Shown: piece after piece, positions 8,540 through 16,229 of the stretch
Numbering within the stretch: position 1 is the stretch's first letter
Layout of the letters: every line of letters starts with the position of its first letter
From: Bacteroidales bacterium
GTDB taxonomy: Bacteria; Bacteroidota; Bacteroidia; Bacteroidales; F082
Direction: 5' to 3'
DNA: 64,000 bases
NCBI GenBank assembly: GCA_017645275.1
Contig: JAGCPH010000020.1
Location: 1 to 64,000, forward strand
Notes under the pieces: generated by a model
What the model was told of the DNA's origin: nothing
The model's input: only the letters and a program-made list of their open reading frames with translations
Databases searched by the model: none
Translations under genes and position numbers: made by a program

Positions 8540-8547
8540 TATATTTG
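8540..8547 (+). promoter_or_regulatory. -7 promoter element of the nitroreductase gene
   Basis: TATATTTG followed by CA, 19 nt before the ATG. It faces the minus-strand TAATTTTG (8521-8528) of the DUF5686 gene. Confidence 0.6.
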
Positions 8548-8566
8548 CAATCTAAAATTTGAAATC

Positions 8567-9196
8567 ATGGCAGACGGATATTTGGAAAAACGTATGGCGG
8601 AGTTCTCGGCTGGCTCGAAGAAAACCGTAAAACATGTGAGTCTTGACACTCTGTTCGAGAAAAACCGTAGCTATCGCGGCTATAAAAAAGATTTCGTGGT
8701 TACGCACGACATGCTGAAACGCATTGTGAACGTGAACACGAAGATCGCCTCGGGAAAAAACCAGCAGGTGCTGCGTTTCAAGCTTGTGACGAAGGGCGAC
8801 GACGCTGACTTTGTGCTTCAAAACATAAAGTTGGGCGGCATGTTGCCTGAGCTTCATCTGCCATACCAAGGCACTGAGCCTGAGGCGTTTATCATCATCT
8901 GTACGTCTGCTCCTGAGACAAAAATAATCGATATCGACCTCGGTATCTCAATGCAGAGCATGTCGCTGAAAGCCACCGAGATGGGGCTCAACTGCGTGAT
9001 GATCTGCGCGTTCAACAAAGCCAACATCACAGAACATTTTCGGCTTCCTTACGAGCCGCTGGCGATACTTGCAGTGGGGAAGGGAGCCGAAAAGATAAAA
9101 CTTAAGACTATCTCTGTCGATGAGAGCCGCGCATATTACCGTGTCGACGGCGTCCATTATGTTCCAAAAGTAAAGATTGAGGATATATTGCTATAA
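8567..9196 (+). CDS. Nitroreductase-family protein
   Basis: This 209-residue protein has the size and layout of FMN-dependent nitroreductase-family enzymes. The N-terminal region contains RSYRGYKKDFVV, corresponding to the family's FMN-phosphate-binding R-S-x-R segment. The middle carries GISMQSMSLKATEMGLNCVMI, the dimer-interface helix, and the C-terminal part carries LAILAVGKGAE. The natural substrate cannot be predicted, and many such enzymes reduce quinones or nitro compounds with NAD(P)H. It is transcribed alone and converges on glmS with a 14-bp gap. Confidence 0.85.
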   Translation: MADGYLEKRMAEFSAGSKKTVKHVSLDTLFEKNRSYRGYKKDFVVTHDMLKRIVNVNTKIASGKNQQVLRFKLVTKGDDADFVLQNIKLGGMLPELHLPYQGTEPEAFIIICTSAPETKIIDIDLGISMQSMSLKATEMGLNCVMICAFNKANITEHFRLPYEPLAILAVGKGAEKIKLKTISVDESRAYYRVDGVHYVPKVKIEDILL

Positions 9197-9210
9197 CCTC
9201 AATCTGTCTC

Positions 9211-11055
9211 TTATTCTACTGTCACCGATTTTGCCAGGTTTCTTGGCTGGTCGACGTTGCAGCCGCGCTTCACAGCGATGTAGTAGGCGAGGAGCTGCAG
9301 CGGGATGGTGGCCAGCAACGGAGCGTAAGTGCATTCAGTGTCAGGGATCTCGATGACGTAATCCGACATTTCCTTCACCAACACATCGCCTTCGGTAACC
9401 ACGCTTATGATCTTACCGTGACGTGCCTTCACCTCCTGAACATTTGACACGACTTTCTCGTATGTCGACTTGTTTGTAGCGATGAAAATCACAGGCATGT
9501 CTTTGTCAATCAATGCGATAGGACCGTGTTTCATCTCTGCGGCAGGATAACCCTCGGCATGGATGTAAGAAATCTCCTTGAGTTTCAGAGCGCCTTCGAG
9601 AGCTACTGGGAAGTTCTGCAAACGTCCGAGATAAATGGCGTTGTGGCAGTCTTTCATCTCCTCGGCTATGTCTTTGGCGATGGCGCTGCGTTCCAAGGTT
9701 GTCTGGATCTTCTCCGGGATGAGGTCGAGTTCGTGGATAAGTTCCATGAGCTTCGACTTCGGCATATGTCCGTTGAGTTCGGCAAGATGTATTGCCAGCA
9801 TCGTCAACACTGCCACCTGTGCAGTGAACGCTTTCGTTGATGCCACGCCGATTTCCGGACCTGCGTGAGTGTACACGCCAGCGTCGGTGACACGCGAAAT
9901 CGACGAGCCGATGACGTTGCAGATGCCAAGCACTGTAGCGCCTTTTTTCTTTGCAATCTCAATGGCAGCAAGGGTATCGGCGGTCTCACCTGACTGTGAA
10001 ATGGCTATCACGACGTCGTCAGGGTAGATGACAGGTTCGCGGTAACGGAACTCTGAGGCGTATTCGACCTTCACGCGGATGCCAGCATATAATTCAATAA
10101 GGTAACTGCCTACAAGTCCAGCGTGCCATGATGTTCCGCAAGCCACTATTATGATGTTACGTGCATTGAGGATCTTCTTTTCATAGTCGAAGATGCCGCC
10201 AAGAGTGATCTTCCCGAGGTCGGCGTGCAGACGCCCACGCATGGTGTCACGCACTGTGGTGGGCTGCTCGTAGATCTCCTTCAGCATGAAATGCTCGAAA
10301 CCACCTTTTTCAATCGACTCGAGGTTCAGCTGCAGCTCTTGAATATAAGGTGTCATCTCCACGTCGTCGATGGTCTTCAGATGCAGCTGCTCGCCGAGTT
10401 TCACCTTCACAACCTCTTCATTCTCAATGTAAACCACCTGCGAGGTCTGACCTACGATAGGGGTGGCGTCAGAAGCGATGAAATACTCGCCATCACCAAT
10501 GCCGACAACCATTGGACTGCCTTTACGTGCTGCAATCAAGGTATCGGGATGACCTTTCTCAATCACTGCGATGGCGTATGCGCCGTTCACATGGTTGAGA
10601 GCTATACGCGTAGCCTCAAACAGGTCTACTTTTTGCGTAAACTGCACATCCTCAATGAGATTCACCAATACCTCTGTGTCGGTGCTTGAATGGAAGATAT
10701 AACCGCGTTTTTGAAGCTCTTTCTTTAAAGTGAGATAATTCTCGATGATGCCGTTGTGTATCAATGCCAAATTGCCCGAACGCGACAAATGTGGGTGAGC
10801 ATTGATATCGTTTGGCTCGCCGTGAGTTGCCCAACGAGTATGAGCGATACCGATATGTCCGCTGATATCTTTACCGTTGGCAAAGTTTTCCAAATCAGAC
10901 ACTTTGCCTTTTGTCTTATAAACATTCAATTCATTATTTTTGTTGAGCAGAGCCACTCCGGCACTGTCATAACCACGATATTCAAGGCGTTTCAATCCGT
11001 TAATCAAAATCGGATATGCATCTTTTTTGCCTATGTACGCTACAATTCCACACAT
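9211..11055 (-). CDS. glmS: Glutamine--fructose-6-phosphate aminotransferase (isomerizing)
   Basis: This 614-residue protein makes glucosamine-6-phosphate from fructose-6-phosphate and glutamine, the entry to peptidoglycan and LPS amino sugars. It has the N-terminal Ntn glutaminase domain (MCGIVAYIGKK with catalytic Cys2; RWATHGEPN; HNGIIENY). Two SIS isomerase domains follow (SQSGETADTLAA, then EGYPAAEMKHGP), with the C-terminal DQPRNLAKSVTVE signature. Full length. No glmS ribozyme was seen upstream. Confidence 0.97.
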   Translation of the reverse strand: MCGIVAYIGKKDAYPILINGLKRLEYRGYDSAGVALLNKNNELNVYKTKGKVSDLENFANGKDISGHIGIAHTRWATHGEPNDINAHPHLSRSGNLALIHNGIIENYLTLKKELQKRGYIFHSSTDTEVLVNLIEDVQFTQKVDLFEATRIALNHVNGAYAIAVIEKGHPDTLIAARKGSPMVVGIGDGEYFIASDATPIVGQTSQVVYIENEEVVKVKLGEQLHLKTIDDVEMTPYIQELQLNLESIEKGGFEHFMLKEIYEQPTTVRDTMRGRLHADLGKITLGGIFDYEKKILNARNIIIVACGTSWHAGLVGSYLIELYAGIRVKVEYASEFRYREPVIYPDDVVIAISQSGETADTLAAIEIAKKKGATVLGICNVIGSSISRVTDAGVYTHAGPEIGVASTKAFTAQVAVLTMLAIHLAELNGHMPKSKLMELIHELDLIPEKIQTTLERSAIAKDIAEEMKDCHNAIYLGRLQNFPVALEGALKLKEISYIHAEGYPAAEMKHGPIALIDKDMPVIFIATNKSTYEKVVSNVQEVKARHGKIISVVTEGDVLVKEMSDYVIEIPDTECTYAPLLATIPLQLLAYYIAVKRGCNVDQPRNLAKSVTVE

Positions 11056-11154
11056 TTTTTTAGAATTTTATCATCAAAAAATATTTTTCAATATGCAAAA
11101 ATAAATTTTTCTAAAATACAATTGTAATTTTTTTTTAAAAAAATTGTAAAAAGT

Positions 11155-11221
11155 TTTACTAATTTTATTTTGAAATCAAAAATTTGCTATTTTTGCACAT
11201 TGTTAGTAAAATGATTTACTA
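11155..11221 (+). promoter_or_regulatory. Promoter and palindromic operator of the Hdr-like operon
   Basis: A TATTTTTG -7 box at 11188-11195 is followed, at the predicted transcription start, by a perfect inverted repeat TAGTAAA-ATGA-TTTACTA (11204-11221). A further half-site TTTACTA lies upstream at 11155-11161. This spacing looks like a repressor operator. The regulator is unknown. Confidence 0.5.
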
Positions 11222-11238
11222 TATACTAATTTACTTTT

Positions 11239-11952
11239 ATGGAATACAGATTTAAAGGACATCTTGTTGAGGAATTATATAAGGATTACAGGATAAAAGA
11301 GGGCATGAAAGCCTGTATGAACTGCGGCGTATGCACGGCCGTCTGTCCGGCTGCCGAGTTCTACAAATACAACCCCAAGAACATTGTGAATATTGTGGCT
11401 CGCAAGCAAGAGGAGGAGATTGAAGAACTCTTGAAAGGCGACCAGATTTGGTACTGCGGCGAATGCATGTCGTGCGTGACCCGTTGTCCGCGTGCCAATG
11501 CGCCAGGACTGGTGGTCATGTCGCTCCGAAAACTCGCTATGCGAACAGGACTTTACATGCTTTCAGAGAAAGGCCGCCAGCAGTATATCGTAGTTAAGGA
11601 CTTGTGTAGCAATGTGTTAAACTACGGTTATTGCGTTTATCCTCGCACTTTCGAATATGAGACCCACAAGGAATATGGCCCTGTCGGAAAATGGGTTTGC
11701 GAGCATTTGGACGACATACACGCTCGTCTGGGCTCGAATCTAGACGGTGACGGTCCGGGCGGATTGCGCAAGATTCCGAAGGAGAGCCTCGACCAGCTGA
11801 AGAAGATTTTCGACGTGACAGGTGCTACCGAGCTTATGGAACAGGTGCTTGGCGACGCTCACAATGAGGCTGTGAAAGAAAATCTCACCGACGAGGAATA
11901 CTTCATGGAGGTCTATACCAAAAACGACCCCGAAAAACACTTAAACCACTAG
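11239..11952 (+). CDS. HdrC-like protein with two [4Fe-4S] motifs
   Basis: This 237-residue soluble iron-sulfur protein resembles subunit C of heterodisulfide reductases. Two CxxCxxCxxxCP motifs lie at Cys26-29-32-36 and Cys73-76-79-83. They would carry electrons between the flavin subunit HdrA and the CCG-domain subunit HdrB. The C-terminal ~130 residues have no cysteine cluster and are specific to this form. First gene of a five-gene operon (11239-16142). A 62-bp gap containing repeated AAATCTT units separates it from the next gene. The physiological partner is not known. Confidence 0.85.
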   Translation: MEYRFKGHLVEELYKDYRIKEGMKACMNCGVCTAVCPAAEFYKYNPKNIVNIVARKQEEEIEELLKGDQIWYCGECMSCVTRCPRANAPGLVVMSLRKLAMRTGLYMLSEKGRQQYIVVKDLCSNVLNYGYCVYPRTFEYETHKEYGPVGKWVCEHLDDIHARLGSNLDGDGPGGLRKIPKESLDQLKKIFDVTGATELMEQVLGDAHNEAVKENLTDEEYFMEVYTKNDPEKHLNH

Positions 11953-11959
11953 TTTTATT

Positions 11960-12010
11960 TTTATAAAGAATTTTAAATCTTTAAATCTTTGAATCTTAAA
12001 TCTTAAATTA
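11960..12010. repeat. Short AAATCTT-type tandem repeats between hdrC-like and hdrB-like genes
   Basis: About four degenerate copies of TTTAAATCTT/TTGAATCTTAAATCTT fill the spacer. They are AT-rich with no coding potential. Confidence 0.5.
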
Positions 12011-12014
12011 TACA

Positions 12015-13085
12015 ATGATAGTTGAAGGAAAACAGAAGATCTGGGCTGATTATCAGAAAGACATTCCCGATGACCATTATTTTTACGTGAGAAGCTGCAT
12101 CCGACAGAGCTTTTGGCCTGCCTCGGAGGTGACTTTTCTGGACATCGTCAGGAATAAGCTTGGAAAAGATTTCTATGAGAACGAATATCATACAACCTGC
12201 GGTGGCATTGCTTATCACAGCGATTCCATCCCGCAGGAGACGGCAATGACAATCATCGCGCGCCAGTTTGCGCTGATGCATGAGAGCGGCTACGAAAACT
12301 ATGTCTGCTCCTGCATCACATCATTCGGACTTTACACCGAGACGCTTGAGACATGGCATGAATTTCCGGAGTTGGAAGCAAAAATCCGCCAATATCTTTG
12401 GGATTCGTGCAAAAAAGAGTTTGCCAAGCCGAAATATCTCGCTCATGCCAGCGACATGATTTATAAATTCAGGTTCGACATCGCCAAGCAGATGAAGTTC
12501 CCGCTCGTGAATGTCAAGACTGGCAAGCCTTTGAAGGTGGTCGAGCATATCGGATGCCACTATTCTAAGATGTTCCCGTCGAAGGGCTTCGGTGGTGCGG
12601 AATACCCACATGTGCTCGTCGGAATGGTCGAGGCATGGGGCGGCGAAGTCATAGACTATCCTGAACGCCGTCAGTGCTGCGGATTCGGATTCCGTCAGTA
12701 TTTTGTACAGGCAAACCGCGGATATTCGGAGTCAAACACGCATAAGAAATTCGAATCGATGGAGCCTTATGAGCCAGACCTCATTATCACCAACTGCCCG
12801 GGATGCCCTTATTTCCTTGACAGATGGCAATATGTCATCGCTGAGCAGACTGGCAAGACATATGGCAAGGACGGCTACGGAATCCCGGCTCTGACATACG
12901 AAGAGGTGGCAGGTCTGGTGATGGGCTACGATCCGTGGGACCTCGGACTGCAGGTGCATCAGGTCGCAATAGAGCCATTGCTCGAGAAGATGGGAATCCC
13001 ATACGACCCGAAGAAGAAATATCAAGGTGTGAACGGCAAAGACTTAGGCGTGCCGCAATGCCCAATGCATATTAAATCAGTTTGA
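12015..13085 (+). CDS. HdrB-like protein with two cysteine-rich CCG domains
   Basis: This 356-residue protein has the two cysteine-rich CCG domains of heterodisulfide reductase subunit B. These bind unusual iron-sulfur clusters at the disulfide-reducing site in methanogens. Visible ligands are TTCGG and CSC in the first half, then GCHYSK, RQCCGFGF and NCPGCPYF in the second. Because Bacteroidales do not make coenzyme M or B, the substrate must differ and is unknown. It lies between the HdrC-like and HdrA-like genes in one transcription unit. Confidence 0.85.
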   Translation: MIVEGKQKIWADYQKDIPDDHYFYVRSCIRQSFWPASEVTFLDIVRNKLGKDFYENEYHTTCGGIAYHSDSIPQETAMTIIARQFALMHESGYENYVCSCITSFGLYTETLETWHEFPELEAKIRQYLWDSCKKEFAKPKYLAHASDMIYKFRFDIAKQMKFPLVNVKTGKPLKVVEHIGCHYSKMFPSKGFGGAEYPHVLVGMVEAWGGEVIDYPERRQCCGFGFRQYFVQANRGYSESNTHKKFESMEPYEPDLIITNCPGCPYFLDRWQYVIAEQTGKTYGKDGYGIPALTYEEVAGLVMGYDPWDLGLQVHQVAIEPLLEKMGIPYDPKKKYQGVNGKDLGVPQCPMHIKSV

Positions 13086-13098
13086 TAATCAAGTAATT

Positions 13099-14106
13099 AT
13101 GAAAGAAAATATATTAATCATCGGTGGTGGCGCCGCTGGAATGGAAGCAGCCACACAGCTTCAGAAAATGGGGCTGACACCTATTATTATTGAGAAAAGC
13201 GAGACTCTTGGCGGACATATCGCACAGTGGGACAGACTGTTCCCGGCGTTTCATCCCGCCAAAGACGTGGTCGACAAGATGCTCGACCAGGTGAAAGACG
13301 TGAAGACTTACCTGAATACAGAAGTCGTTGATATTCAGAAAGATAACAATGGTTTTCATGCCGTTTTGAGCAATAATGAGAAGATTGATGCCAAGGCAGT
13401 GATTCTTGCTACAGGTTTCGACATTTTCAAAGCCGAGAGAAAGCAGGAATACGGCTACGGCATTTATAATAACGTGATGACCAGCGTCGAGTTGGAGAAA
13501 TTCTTCCGCACAGGCAAGGACGAGCGTATCAACAACCCGAAGAAGATAGGCTTCGTGCATTGCGTGGGCGCCCGCGACGTGAAGGTCTGCAACACATATT
13601 GCTCGAAGGTGTGCTGCACCACAGCATTGAAACAGGCTTGCGAGATCAAGGAAGTGTTCCCTGATGCTGAGGTTTACACATTCTACATGGATTTGCGTAT
13701 GTTCGGACCTGGCTACGAAGACCTCTACCTGAAGACGCAGAAAGACTTCGATGTGAAATGCGTGCGCGGCCGTGTTTGCGAGGTGTCGGAAGACATGGAT
13801 GGCAAGCTCGTCATAAAGGCTGAAGACACATTGTTTGGCAAGCCGTTGAAGATGACTCTCGACGTGCTCGTTTTGATGTGCGCCATGGAGAAAAACAAGA
13901 GCATCGACGCTATACAGCAAAAGCTCGGTGTTGCCAACAACAACGACGGTTTCATGCAGAACAGCGACATGTATCTTGGCATGAACAACACCGCTCAAGA
14001 CGGCGTGTTCGTGGCAGGTGCCTGCACCGCCCCGAAGTCACTGCCTGACACCATAGGCGAGGCACGCTCAGTGGCTACTCAAGTGTATAATTATATTAAT
14101 AGGTAA
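13099..14106 (+). CDS. HdrA-like FAD-dependent oxidoreductase
   Basis: This 335-residue flavoprotein resembles the FAD-binding part of heterodisulfide reductase subunit A. It starts with a Rossmann motif (IIGGGAAGMEAA, about residues 7-18), followed by GGHIAQWDRLFPAF. A cysteine group (KVCNTYCSKVCC) corresponds to the HdrA [4Fe-4S] site. A C-terminal FAD motif (GVFVAGACTAPKSLPDTIGEA) follows. It is much shorter than methanogen HdrA and lacks its extra ferredoxin domains. The separate ferredoxin-like gene four bases downstream may supply them. Confidence 0.85.
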   Translation: MKENILIIGGGAAGMEAATQLQKMGLTPIIIEKSETLGGHIAQWDRLFPAFHPAKDVVDKMLDQVKDVKTYLNTEVVDIQKDNNGFHAVLSNNEKIDAKAVILATGFDIFKAERKQEYGYGIYNNVMTSVELEKFFRTGKDERINNPKKIGFVHCVGARDVKVCNTYCSKVCCTTALKQACEIKEVFPDAEVYTFYMDLRMFGPGYEDLYLKTQKDFDVKCVRGRVCEVSEDMDGKLVIKAEDTLFGKPLKMTLDVLVLMCAMEKNKSIDAIQQKLGVANNNDGFMQNSDMYLGMNNTAQDGVFVAGACTAPKSLPDTIGEARSVATQVYNYINR

Positions 14107-14109
14107 GCC

Positions 14110-14421
14110 ATGGATTTCGGTTTTTGTTTGTCACCAAGCTCGCACGTCAAGATGGACAGTGTCGACCTGACGACGTTCAATCGTCTGAAGGAGATCAATC
14201 CTGACGTGAATACCTGCATCGCATGTGGCTCATGCACAGCGACTTGCACGGCGGGTAACTTCACCGAGATGAGCTTCCGCCGGATGCTTCTGATGCTTCA
14301 GAGAGGCAAGGAAGACGAGGCAAAGAAAATGATTCAACGTTGTATGCTATGCGGCAAATGCACCTTGGTGTGTCCGCGTGGCATCAATATTCGTAAGATT
14401 TTGTTAGACATTACACGATGA
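14110..14421 (+). CDS. Small 4Fe-4S dicluster protein, HdrC/QmoC-like
   Basis: This 103-residue protein has two four-cysteine motifs, CIACGSCTATC and CMLCGKCTLVCP, as in the ferredoxin part of HdrC/QmoC-type subunits. It begins 4 bp after the HdrA-like gene, and its stop overlaps the start of the next gene (ATGA at 14418-14421), so translation is probably coupled. It likely passes electrons between the soluble HdrABC-like part and the membrane subunit. Confidence 0.85.
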   Translation: MDFGFCLSPSSHVKMDSVDLTTFNRLKEINPDVNTCIACGSCTATCTAGNFTEMSFRRMLLMLQRGKEDEAKKMIQRCMLCGKCTLVCPRGINIRKILLDITR

Positions 14422-16142
14422 ACTCACAGATATTCCATCCTTTTGTGCTCCCGTTTGTGCTCGGCATGGCTTTCGTGCTGACGTACTGTCTCGTGGGGCT
14501 TATAAGAGTAATCAGCCAGCTGCCTAAAGACGACCGTAAGAAGTTCTGGCGCTCGCTGGTGACGCCAAAGACGGCGTGGGCGAACATCCGCGACCTGTTT
14601 GGCGATTGTTTGTTCCATGTGAAGATTTGGAAACGCAACCCGGTGCTCGGTTACATGCACACCGCCATCGCATTCGGCTGGTTCATGATAATCGTGATAG
14701 GCCACGTGATGCTTTTCACCCTAAAACCATTGCAAGGCGTTGAGGTTGAAAGACTTCAGGGTATGTTTACTAACTTCTATTACCCGATCTTCTTCAAGTA
14801 TTTCGCCGAAGAGACGCCAGTGTTCGCTTTCCTGATGGACTTCTTCCTTCTTATGATCATCAGCGGCATCCTGATTGCTGTGGTGAAGAAGATTCACTCA
14901 AAGATAGTGGGAGTGAAGCGTGTCATGCATTTCGGTTTTGCCGATAGCCTGATCCGTTTCGCTTTGTGGACCATCTTCCCGTTCCGACTGATAGCTGAAA
15001 AGACAAATATCATGGCATTTTGGTGGCTCTATTCCATTGATTTGCTGATATTTATGTGTATGCTGCCGTTTACACGCTACATGCACATCCCGACGGAGGC
15101 GTTGTTTATCTTGCTGCGCCATGCAGGCATAAAGGTCACTGAACCACGTAAAGGTTATGTCTTGGCAGAGCTTTACTCATGCCCATCGTGCGGACTCTGC
15201 ATCGACGCCTGTCCGATGAGTGTAAACGACAAGATGAGCGGCAACACCTCGGCTTATTTCATGAAAAAGCTGAGAAACAAAGATACTGAAGAGTCGCAGC
15301 GCATCGCCGAGACCTGCCTCATGTGCGGCAAATGCGTGAAGATATGCCCGTTGAGCATCGAGTCATGCGACATAAAATTCAGCCAACGCGCCTCGATACC
15401 TTATAATATTAATAGTGACCATTCGTATCTGAATGTCATTTCGACCGAAGCGGAGAAATCCTCTAAAGTCCTCTATTTCGCCGGCTGCATGACCCAGCTT
15501 ACGCCTAAAATCATGCGTGCCATGAAGCAAATCATGGAAAAAGCGGGCGAGGACTACCAGTTCATGGATGAGAACGGCGTCATCTGCTGCGGAAGGCCTA
15601 TGATGCTCAGTGGCAAGACGGCTGAAGCCAAGGCCATGGTAGAGAAAAACACCGAATTGATAAAGAAATCAGGTGCAACGAAGCTCGTGCTCTCATGCCC
15701 GATATGTTACAAGGTCTTCAAAGAGGAGTATCATCTTGAAGGCATTGAGATTCAGCATCATACGCAGTATATCGACGAACTTGTCAAGACAGGCAAGCTG
15801 AAAGTCAGCAAAGGCGATGTCAACTATGTGTATCACGACCCATGCGAGCTCGGACGTGCCTTCGAAATTTATGACGAGCCACGCGAAGTGCTTGAAAACG
15901 TTGGTAATCTGCGTAAAGCCAAGTCGGAGAAAGAGATCAGCATCTGCTGCGGCGGTAGCTTGGGCAGTTTCACTCTGACTCAACAGGAGCGCGATGAAAT
16001 AACAGCAAACTCGGTCAACGACCTGATGTTCAACAATCCTGACGAGATTGTGACAGCATGTCCACTGTGTTTGAAGACATTCGCAAGGAAGTCACCAGTG
16101 AAGGTTAAGGATATCGCGGAAGTCGTTTCTGAAAAGATTTAA
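14418..16142 (+). CDS. Membrane-bound HdrD/HdrE-like iron-sulfur subunit
   Basis: In this 574-residue fusion, residues 1-220 contain several transmembrane helices with conserved histidines (LGYMHTAIAFGWF, GHVMLF), like NarI/HdrE cytochrome b subunits. Two [4Fe-4S] motifs follow (CPSCGLCIDACP from Cys255, then CLMCGKCVKICP). Two CCG domains complete it (FAGCMTQ, ICCGRPM, CPICYKVF; HDPCELGR, ICCGGS, CPLCLKTF). The architecture matches quinone-linked members such as DsrK/HmeD- and Qmo-type complexes, so exchange with menaquinone is inferred. Residues 340-349 (VISTEAEKSS) are encoded by one arm of a dispersed repeat. Confidence 0.82.
   Translation: MNSQIFHPFVLPFVLGMAFVLTYCLVGLIRVISQLPKDDRKKFWRSLVTPKTAWANIRDLFGDCLFHVKIWKRNPVLGYMHTAIAFGWFMIIVIGHVMLFTLKPLQGVEVERLQGMFTNFYYPIFFKYFAEETPVFAFLMDFFLLMIISGILIAVVKKIHSKIVGVKRVMHFGFADSLIRFALWTIFPFRLIAEKTNIMAFWWLYSIDLLIFMCMLPFTRYMHIPTEALFILLRHAGIKVTEPRKGYVLAELYSCPSCGLCIDACPMSVNDKMSGNTSAYFMKKLRNKDTEESQRIAETCLMCGKCVKICPLSIESCDIKFSQRASIPYNINSDHSYLNVISTEAEKSSKVLYFAGCMTQLTPKIMRAMKQIMEKAGEDYQFMDENGVICCGRPMMLSGKTAEAKAMVEKNTELIKKSGATKLVLSCPICYKVFKEEYHLEGIEIQHHTQYIDELVKTGKLKVSKGDVNYVYHDPCELGRAFEIYDEPREVLENVGNLRKAKSEKEISICCGGSLGSFTLTQQERDEITANSVNDLMFNNPDEIVTACPLCLKTFARKSPVKVKDIAEVVSEKI
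15435..15463. repeat. Single arm of the CGTCATTTCGA repeat family inside the Hdr-like gene
   Basis: 29 bp beginning GTCATTTCGACCGAAGCG and ending GAGAAATCCTC match the terminal arm of the elements at 5799, 39241 and 54855. It lies at the linker between the second [4Fe-4S] motif and the first CCG domain and keeps the frame open. Confidence 0.7.
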
Positions 16143-16170
16143 TAAAATCATTCTGTTATAATAAAAATTT

Positions 16171-16199
16171 AGGAGTTGTCAGTATTACTGGCAACTCCT
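16171..16199. terminator. Hairpin between the Hdr operon and fusA
   Basis: AGGAGTTG (16171-16178) pairs with CAACTCCT (16192-16199), and the inner bases extend the stem. It lies between convergent genes, so it may end both transcripts. Degenerate copies of ATTATCAATTGTCA follow at 16201-16230. Confidence 0.6.
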
Positions 16200-16229
16200 A
16201 ATTATCAATTGTCAATTATCAATTCTCAA

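Noticed and set aside
9211..11200. glmS ribozyme
   Set aside because: No conserved ribozyme core is seen before glmS. The upstream region is AT-rich promoter for the divergent Hdr-like operon.
13114..13998. Long minus-strand frame opposite the HdrA-like gene
   Set aside because: Antisense shadow of a strongly conserved flavoprotein.
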